From Eutreptiella sp. 'Long Island Sound 2002' (taxonomy: Eukaryota > Euglenozoa > Euglenophyceae > Eutreptiales > Eutreptiaceae), in contig OZ038382.1 in the NCBI GenBank assembly GCA_964036045.1, positions 138,272,961 through 138,336,960 on the forward strand: a DNA stretch of 64,000 nucleotides, read 5' to 3'. Positions 56,641 to 64,000 of the stretch are shown in pieces (within the stretch, counting starts at the first letter, position 1; each line of letters begins with the position of its first letter). Position numbers and translations under genes: made by a program. The notes below the pieces were generated by a model. It did not search any database. It was not told where the DNA came from and saw nothing but the letters and a program-made list of their open reading frames with translations.

Positions 56641-58573
56641 GAACCAGGATTGAATGTTGGGACCGAGCTGGTGGGGGAAGGAACATCGTCTAGGGTACTT
56701 CAATGGCAAATCAGGTACGCATTGGAAAGTGGATGAGAGCAACTCAAAAGGGGCTCAAAATGAGCTGTATTCATCCGTTTGGGCACCACAATCGAACCGG
56801 GATCATCTTTGGAAAACCATGGTTTTCACCCGTTTCTGAGCCATTTGTGGTCCCAAATTGGCCCATTTTTAAGGCCTTTTGGGCCTTTAAAGGGGCCAAA
56901 ATTGCTCAACATGGGCTCAATATGGGCTGATTCCACTTGTGTGTGCACCCCAAATGGTCCAAAAGCATCTTTGGAAAAACAGATTGTTCATCCATTTTGG
57001 ACTGCTTTTTGATCGCAAAACAACCCATTTTCAAGGCATTTTGTGACTTTGGAGTGGCCAAAATGGGTTGCAATGGGCTCAAAAAGGACTCATTTCACTT
57101 GTTTGTGCACCTCAAATGCCCTAGAATCATTTTTGGAAACACACATTTTGACCCATTTTTGGTCGCAAAACAACCCATTTTCAAGGCATTTTGTGACTTT
57201 GGAGTGGCTTGCGTGAGTGGCTTGCAATGGGCTCAAAATGGGCTCGTTTTAGTTGTTTAGGCACCCCACTCCGTCGTGGTGCTTCAGATTCTACCAAAAT
57301 TTGGTGGATGCTACCGATGTGTGTGAGGGACAACCGCAAAAAATATGAGCTAGAAACTCAAAAGCGGCGGCAGGAACGGGCGTCGCAAGTGCGGGACCTC
57401 CATCTCAAACTTTGCAATTTAGGGCCAACATTAGCCTCTTTGCCCAGAACAGCCCTAAACTCTGTTGAAAACCGCCAAATGAAGGGAAATAGTGCCTACT
57501 ATGCGCATACAGCGAGACTTTTGCGTGCCGAAGGCTTCTCTAGAGCCCGCTACCTCCCCAATATGTCCGCCAACCACCAAAAGTCATTTTGTTGCACCCG
57601 GTGGACCTTGTTGACCCATTTTGGCACCCACCTGGTTGGGCTACCTCTTGCACCTTGCCGCAGCCCACTGGGCCTAGGTACGGGGTCTTACCGTCAGTTA
57701 CCAAGTGGTGGGTGCCAAAATGGGTCAACAAGGTCCACCGGATGCAAAAAAAAGACTTTTTGCAACAATGATCTTGGACATCATGGAATGCCAAAACAAG
57801 TGTTTTTGGCGCGTTTTGAGCTTGTGGTGGCCCGTTTTGGCCCTCCTGAAATGCCAAAATGCCTTGAAATTGGGCTCTTTTGCAATCAAAAATGGGTCAA
57901 AAATGGGTCAAAAATGTGCTTTTCCAAAATGATCCTAGACCATTTGGGGTGCCTAAACAACTAAAACGAGCCCATTTTGAGCCCATTGCAAGCCACTCAC
58001 GCAAGCCACTCCAAAGTCACAAAATGCCTTGAAAATGGGTTGTTTTGCGACCAAAAATGGGTCAAAATGTGTGTTTCCAAAAATGATTCTAGGGCATTTG
58101 AGGTGCACAAACAAGTGAAATGAGTCCTTTTTGAGCCCATTGCAACCCATTTTGGCCACTCCAAAGTCACAAAATGCCTTGAAAATGGGTTGTTTTGCGA
58201 TCAAAAAGCAGTCCAAAATGGATGAACAATCTGTTTTTCCAAAGATGCTTTTGGACCATTTGGGGTGCACACACAAGTGGAATCAGCCCATATTGAGCCC
58301 ATGTTGAGCAATTTTGGCCCCTTTAAAGGCCCAAAAGGCCTTAAAAATGGGCCAATTTGGGACCACAAATGGCTCAAAAACGGGTGAAAACCATGGTTTT
58401 CCAAAGATGATCCCGGTTCAATTGTGGTGCCCAAACGGATGACGATAGCTCATTTTGAGCCCCTTTTGAGCCGCTCTCATCCACTTTCCAATGCGTACCT
58501 GATTTGCCATTGAAATGTCCTAGACAATGTTCCTTCCCCAACCAGCTCGGTCCCAATACTCAATCTTGGTTCC
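56641..58573. repeat. Near-perfect ~630-bp inverted repeat
   Basis: Arm 1 (56641-57269) and arm 2 (57938-58573) are inverse copies with few differences, and any frame in one is found in the other on the opposite strand. The 668-bp centre contains a second, smaller inverted pair (57586-57635 against 57706-57755, with ttgacccattttggcaccca and its inverse). A transcript of this region would fold into a very long hairpin. Confidence 0.9.
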
Positions 58574-60300
58574 GATCACCAAGCTCGTGGAACCAGTCTT
58601 GGTTTTATAACCCTCTTTAGTGTCTAGGGTGGACCTAATAGTTTTGGCAAGCATGCAGCAATGAGCAAGCAACCAAGCACGCGCCACATGTGGGAAAATC
58701 ACTACTCCGTCGTGATGCCTCCCATTTGACCAAAATTTTGGTGGATGGTACCTTTGCGTGTGAGGGACAACCACACAAAGTATGAGCTAGAAACTCAATG
58801 GTGGCAGCCAGAACGGGCGTCGCAATTGCAGGACCTCCATCTCACAATCTGCAATTTAGGGCCAATATTGGCCTTTTTTGCCCAAAACCGCCCTAAAATC
58901 TGCTGAAAACGGCCAAATGAAGGTAAGTAGTGCCTACCCTACACATGCAGCATGACTTCCCCGTGCCAAAGGCTGCTCTAGGGCCGTCTACCTCCCCAAT
59001 ATGTTCACCAACCGCCCCCAAAAAGCCCCCAAAAGCTATGCAATTTGTGCACATTGGCTGCCCATGGGCCAAACCCAAAAATAGACCACATCTTGGGCTG
59101 TGTGCCTCAAAACGCAATTCGAGCGCACCTAATCCACCCGCAACCCCCCACTTTTGGTCGTTTCCACCCCTCAAAATTGCCCTAACCAAAGCCTAGACCC
59201 GGTACCTAGGCCGAGTGGATGGCGGCAAGTTGCAAGAGGAAGCCCAAAGAGGTGGGTGCCAAAAAATGTCAAAAAGGTCCACCCGATCCAAAAAAATGAC
59301 TTTATTCAACAATGATCTTCCACCATATGAAAAGCCAAAACAACTGTTTTTGGCGCGTTCCTAACTCATGGTGGTCTGTTTTGGCCCTCCTAAAATGCCA
59401 AAATGCCTTGAAATTGGAATGTTTGGCGATCAAATATGGCTCAAGGGTGTGTCAAAAATGTGCTTTTCCAAAGTGATCCTAGACCATTTGGGGTGCCTAA
59501 ACAACTTACATGGGCGCATTTTGAGCCCATTGCAAGCCATTTAGGCCACTCCAAAGTAACAACATGCCTTGAAAATGGGTTGTTTTGCAACCAAAAATGG
59601 GTCAAAAATGTATTTTTCGAACCAAGATGGTAGAACATTTGAGGTGCACAAAAAAAAAAAAAGAAAACTGGTCCTTTTTGAGCCCATTGCAACCCATTTT
59701 GGCCACTCCAAAGTCACAAAATGCCTTGAAAATGGGTTGTTTTGCGATCAAAAAGCAGTCCAAAATGGATGAACAATCTGTTTTTCCAAAGATGCTTTTG
59801 GACCATTTGGGGTGCACACACAAGTGGAATCAGCCCATATTGAGCCCATGTTGAGCAATTTTGGCCCCTTTAAAGGCCCAAAAGGCCTTAAAAATGGGCC
59901 AATTTGGGACCACAAATGGCTCAGAAACGGGTGAAAACCATGGTTTTCCAAAGATGATCCCGGTTCAATTGTGGTGCCCAAACGGATGAATACAGCTCAT
60001 TTTGAGCCCCTTTTGAGTTGCTCTCATCCACTTTCCAATGCGTACCTGATTTGCCATTGAAGTGTCCTAGACAATGTTCCTTCCCCAACCAGCTCAATCC
60101 CAATACTCAATCTTGGTTCCGATTACCGAGCTGGTGGAACTAGTCTTGGTTTTATAACCCTCTTTAGTGTCTAGGGTGGACCTAACAGTTTTGGCAAGCA
60201 GGCAACAATGAGCAAGCGACCAAGCACGCGCCAAATGGGGGAAAATCACAACTCCGTCGTGATGCCTCCCATTTGACCAAAATTTTGGTGGATGCAGGGG
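56641..60300. repeat. Repeat cluster C of the ~1.5-kb family, with inverted units
   Basis: Three copies of the same 600-bp block: forward 56641-57269, inverted 57938-58573, and inverted again about 59470-60123. Between the last two is a full unit with the ggttttataa box (58602 and 60150), gtgagggacaacc (58758), ttgcccaaaaccgcc (58878) and other family phrases. The period between the two inverted blocks is about 1.55 kb. Many matching ORFs here are identical only because the DNA is. Confidence 0.9.
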
Positions 60301-60590
60301 GGGGGGGGGGTAGAAAAAAAATTCCTGGTACCGGCGTACAGCTTTTTTTCCGGGGGGTACCCCCGGAAGGGGAGGGGGGTACGAAAAAAAATGCGCGTGA
60401 AAATTTTTTCCGGACCCCAAAACCTGAAATTTCCTTAAGTCTACCCCACGTGTTTGGGTTTGGAAGGTGCAAGGAGGGTATTTTTCAAGGTAACCATGGA
60501 TATTTCAGCCAATATGGGTGGTATTTTTGTTTAAGGGCACAAAGACCCCCGGTCTGTTCCGGCTGCAGTGCACCGCCCCACCCTGGCCTC
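60301..60590. other. Homopolymer-rich junction with a palindrome
   Basis: A G run (60298-60311) truncates the last cluster C unit. It is followed by runs of A and T, and the palindrome ccgggggtaccccccgg-type sequence lies near 60350-60366. No gene. Confidence 0.5.
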
Positions 60591-61150
60591 TTATCGGCAG
60601 AAAAGAGTCCCCAGATAAGGCAATACACCCAATCTGGGGCGAGAAACCGAACCAGCAGCATCGAAGGACAAGGGTGATTGATGTCCATTCTGGCCGTTTT
60701 GTAGGTTGCCCAAGCCTACAGTGGACCCCACAATGTCGTGGCCCCATTGCCTTCTCGCATGCTGGTTGATGACTGCCACACCATAATGGCTTGCCAACAA
60801 AGATTGGTTCTCAGTGAGGGTACTCTGATTGGTGTTGTCCTTGTCCTCGTGAGGGTCATAATCTGCATCATGTTGTTCCTGAACCGCCATGACTGATGCG
60901 GCTGCTTCGTCTCCTGCCTTGAGGGCGTTCGCTGCTGCTGCTTGCTCTGCCACATTGTTTGCATTGGCGAGAATGTCACGTTGCAACCTGGTCTCACCTT
61001 TCAAATTCTGCCGCTTTCCCTTCACGCGCACATTCTCGCGCTCCAATGGCCGCGAGACATGCCAAGTCGCGGTCACCATTGCTATACAATTTCACTTGAA
61101 TAGCTCTCGACATGTCCTCCAAAATAGCAGCCGCACTTTGTCCGGCCGCT
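60591..61150 (-). CDS. Hypothetical protein, unrecognised
   Basis: The minus frame 60591-61079 reads through RLQRDILANANNVAEQAAAA, ALKAGDEAAASVMAVQEQHD and DPHEDKDNTNQSTLTENQSL: helical, Ala/Gln-rich, then acidic and Asn-rich. Upstream in another frame is SAAAILEDMSRAIQVKL, then DRDLACLAAIGARE, which also looks coding and ends near a gtgaga donor. So this may be two exons or a frameshifted gene. It lies back to back with gene X1, separated by AT-rich DNA (61190-61300). No domain recognised. Confidence 0.35.
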
Positions 61151-61475
61151 ATAAGACGCGCGGCCCTACGAGAACCCTAGTGGCCCAGATTAAAGTCAAT
61201 ATGTTAATTTTTAATTTTTGATATATGAAGGCGTTAATATATTAATCTCGCAAATATTAAGAGGTTAAAGTCAAATTTTTGCGATTGGGCCATTTGTACC
61301 CATTTTTCCATGCACATATGCGGACCTATAAGGGGTGTTACGTGGTATATTGTTGCACAACGGTATAGTAGAGAGGTTCCAATGTTGTGTTGGCGGGCGT
61401 CTTGGACGCCCCCCCTCCGGTTGCCCGCATTCCCCCCCCCTCCACACCACCATGTTCGCTTGTATAGCCCTTGTT

Positions 61476-63402
61476 ATGCCTTTCTCTCGGGACACCCTTA
61501 CCGAGCTTAACATGACGCTCGTGCGTTTGAGCGGGACCAAGAGTTTGCGGGACCCTTTGGTCTCCCAACTCCTTGGTGAGTGGGTGGCCTCATCCCCTTT
61601 GGCCCGGGCCCGATGGTCCGAGGCCATGGTGGTTGGCTACCCCTCCCTTATTCATACTAAGCAAGTGGAGGCGGTGAAGCAATGTGCCTCCCACCTCTTC
61701 CCGGCCCCGGACCTCATCGGCCTCCTCATGGACTTGAACGTCCCCAAGGTTGGCTTCCGCCACATGATGGAGTACATGAGCCGCCGGGGGTCGGCCTACT
61801 CGGCCGCAACGGGCCTCCCGTTCCCCCGCCCCATCCCCACTCGGGAAGCGTTCACGGACGCGTGGAAGGAGTTGGTCACCCCCCTTGACCTACGACCACC
61901 CGTGTCCGTCCCCGGTCCCCCCGCGAGTGGGCGCTCTTGGCCGCTACCCTCATGGGCCCGGTACGTCCAATCACGCCCATCGCTAGTGGACACCATCGAT
62001 TGGACAAGGCCCCTCACCTTCATTGTGCATGGGGATGCGTACCCGTGCGCCGGTGGTAGTTGGACCCAACTCTCCATTGGGCTCCTCAACCACGGCGCAC
62101 GGGGCCGCACACCCGCGTACTTGTGGGTGATAGGGATGGCCGTGTGCGGGGACAAGAACATGGCGGCACTTGCAACGAAATGGGCCGACAAGTTGAAGGT
62201 TTGTGGCCCATTCGTTGTTTGTTAATTTTTGCGTTTTTTGCGTTAATTTCTCAAGATTAATATCTTGTTTTCGGTTAATATTAACGCCGACTGAAAAATT
62301 AACTTAATATAAATCTCGAGAAATTAATGTAAATATTAATCCATGTCCTTTTTGTAGGTATTGCAGTCCATACAAGGCTGCGAGAAGTTTCATTGGGTGT
62401 CGCGCTGGGTGCCAAGCAAGTTGGTCATCGGGGGCGACCAACCGTTCGTGCGGCGCCTTATCGGTGTGTCCACCTCGCCCATGGTGGGCTCAATTTACAA
62501 TATGGGGGTGTGGGACAAGGTTGCGGCGGCATGGGTCCACGTGGCGACCCGGCGCATCTTGGCCCGTGAGGAGGCGGCCCGCCGCCGCTACAAGGAGACC
62601 GGCCGTAGCTTGGAGAATGCAGGATGCATAGGGGATCCACACATTGTGGTTGACCGGTGCATGGTTTTCCTATGCATCCTCCATTGTTGCATGGCCATTG
62701 GCCGGCTCCAAGTGGCGTTCATCGAGACACGCCTTTTGGACCTCCCCAAGGAGAACACCGACGCCGTGCAACGGGCCCTCTACCGGGCCCGCACGGGTGT
62801 GAAAGTGGGTGCGACGGGGGCACCCGACGGGGAGGAGGCCCGTGCGTTGTTCCTCGCGTGGGAGGAACTTGGTCCGTTGTTGGACTACATCCCGGAGGAT
62901 GGTGAATGGCAAGCCGTCGTGGCCATGCGTGACCTCCTCCGGGAGTTGTACACGGACAAGCCGCCCCGCGGGGACCTACGTGCGGCCGAGGTGGCACGCG
63001 CCTACCGTGCACATTGTTGCAAGGAAGCGTGTCAATCAAACTACCTCCTCTATTTGAAGGAGGATGTCACCGAGGCCGTGGCCAATGCACGCCGCTTGGG
63101 GGTTGGGTTGGGTGCCGTGTGCGCGGATGTCGTTGAGAGCCTCAACGCCATCCTTAAGCGCGCATACAATGACCACTCGGGCCGGGGGGGGGGGGGGGGG
63201 ATGCCAGGGGCAACCCAAGTAGAGCGGGAGGGGGAGGTAGTTTGCCAAGTGTGGGAGTGGTGGTTTTTAAAATTTGACCTCCCGGTACGCAACTACGGGA
63301 CCCCCCATACCGCCCCATGCACCATGGCCAAACTCATGGGCACCCATAGCCCCCCGCCCTCCACCCTTGCTTCCCCACCACTAGCTTTGTTTTCTCCTTG
63401 CC
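61476..63402 (+). CDS. Gene X copy 1 (X1): intact two-exon protein, possible DDE-type transposase
   Basis: Exon A (start 61476 or in-frame 61335; end 62198) and exon B (from 62358) join in phase 0 across a 159-bp AT-rich intron with a gtttgt donor and tttgtag acceptor. The 61476 Met is preferred because the decayed copy X2 keeps it while lacking the Met at 61452. Blocks conserved with X2: LMDLNV, VDTIDW.RPLTF, a first Asp in HGDAYP, GGSWTQ, LLNHG, RGRTPAYL, a second Asp in GDQPF, and GVWDKVAA. Further on, ILHCCMAIGRLQ (Cys/His) and ADVVESLNAILKRAYN supply a Glu near the C-terminus. This D-D-(H)-E order resembles a cut-and-paste transposase, but I recognise no named superfamily. A G run (63184-63199) near the end and overlap with gene Y leave the true stop uncertain; the frame as read stays open to 63542. 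Confidence 0.6.
62199..62357 (+). other. Intron of gene X1
   Basis: 159 bp, strongly AT-rich with ttaatatt and gttaatatta motifs, GT-AG borders, phase 0. Introns of Y1, Y2 and of the gene at 38 kb have the same texture. Confidence 0.8.
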
Positions 63403-64000
63403 ATGGACGCCTCGGCCATGCAAAAGATGTTGGCCGACATGTTCAAAGCGAACAACGAAGCCCTGGTGTGTTTTGCTTGTGCACGCTTGCTTGCGTATAC
63501 GAATTAATATTTCCGTCGATTCGTTTAATATTTCGAGATTAATATTAATAGGCGCGGTCATTAATATTTAATATATTAATTAATTTCTAATCGATAATAT
63601 TAATATCAAGAAATTAAGTCGGGGGCACAAAAATTAATTTTTTCCTTTTTTTTTTCATCCTCTCACTCTCTTAGATGGCACAAGTTGAGCGGCGACTGGC
63701 TGCAGCTCCTCGGGCAGCAGCAGCAGCTCCAGCACCAGCACCAGCACCAGCACGAGCACCTCCTCCTCCTCCTGCCGCACAACCGCCAACCGAGGAGTCA
63801 AGCGAAGACTCCTCGGATAGGCGGCGGAAGGAGAAGAAGGAGAAGAAGAAGAAGAAGAAGAAGGAGAAGAGGGAGAGGAGAGAGAGGGAGAGGAGCCAGG
63901 GGCAGGGGGGGGGGGGTAAGAGGCCAGCCTGGGGGGAGGGGTCAAGGATCAGGGGGAGGGGGAAGTGGTGGTGGACAAGGGGGACGGGGACGGGGACGGG
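63403..64000 (+). CDS. Gene Y copy 1 (Y1), 3' end outside window
   Basis: Exon 1 (63403-63465) is 21 codons starting MDASAMQKMLADMFKA and ending at a gtgtgt donor. A 209-bp AT-rich intron (63466-63674) with a ctcttag acceptor leads in phase 0 to exon 2, which starts MAQVERRLAAAPRAAAAAP. It continues Pro/Ala-rich, then EESSEDSSDRRRKEKKEK and a long Lys/Arg/Glu stretch, then Gly from a G run at 63906. Y2 at 42 kb has the same exon sizes, phases and protein layout. Exon 1 is a short amphipathic helix; the basic-acidic tail suggests nuclear location. No domain known to me. It sits directly behind X1 on the same strand and the window ends inside it. Confidence 0.6.

Noticed and set aside
56937-58276. 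Identical 107-codon ORFs on opposite strands
   Set aside because: The identity is due to the inverted DNA repeat; the frame is not kept in other copies of the family.
1-64000. CRISPR arrays, bacterial operons or ribosome binding sites
   Set aside because: The tandem arrays have no unique spacers and the genes are intron-containing; nothing prokaryotic is present.
1-64000. tRNA and rRNA genes
   Set aside because: No cloverleaf with A and B boxes or rRNA core sequence was noticed by eye; a covariance search would be decisive.

Overview
The window is eukaryotic nuclear DNA, not prokaryotic. Evidence: short GT-AG introns, one-exon gene pieces scattered among kilobases of non-coding repeat, hAT-type and piggyBac-type transposon relics with target-site duplications or diagnostic motifs, many simple and tandem repeats, about 25 pure G or C runs of ten or more bases, and a 200-base assembly gap (37578-37777). 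The only host-type gene I can place in a family is the last exon of a protein kinase ending in a KA1-like domain, closest by eye to plant CIPK/SnRK3 kinases. That and the overall texture suggest a repeat-rich green-lineage genome, perhaps a charophyte alga. The lineage is inference.

Layout. 1-5.1 kb: AG-rich sequence, a 62-bp tandem repeat, a 65-bp array of 29 units and a GT-rich degenerate minisatellite. 5.1-9.8 kb: mostly unassigned sequence with weak ORFs. 9.8-13.9 kb: the kinase terminal exon, whose upstream intron carries a hAT element (10015-13325), itself split by a second hAT element (10826-12520) that carries an 85-bp array and a hAT C-terminus fused to a SAP-like motif. 14-20 kb: few supported genes, one long hairpin and a possible non-LTR zinc-knuckle relic. 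20.3-22.4 kb: a decayed multi-kilobase protein gene. 23.3-25.4, 28.5-31.5 and 56.6-60.3 kb: three clusters of one roughly 1.4-1.55 kb tandem/dispersed repeat, the last holding a near-perfect 630-bp inverted repeat. 31.7-37.1 kb: minisatellites. 37.9-40.6 kb: a decayed minus-strand gene and two minisatellites. 41.0-46.7 kb: a candidate piggyBac-like element with a catalytically broken transposase. 47.1-50.4 kb: an unidentified minus-strand gene. 51.3-52.5 and 61.4-64.0 kb: two copies of an unrecognised two-gene unit, here called X and Y; a third piece (Y2) lies at 41.7-42.4 kb.

Most coding sequence here is mobile-element protein, intact or decayed. The best candidate for an undescribed system is the X-Y unit. 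X1 is a long intact two-exon ORF with conserved Asp and Glu motifs that could be a DDE-type nuclease. It is followed directly by Y, a small gene whose first exon is exactly 21 codons in both copies, joined in phase 0 through an AT-rich intron of about 200 bp to a Pro/Ala-rich and then Lys/Arg/Glu-rich second exon. All function statements come from reading motifs by eye; no database search was run.
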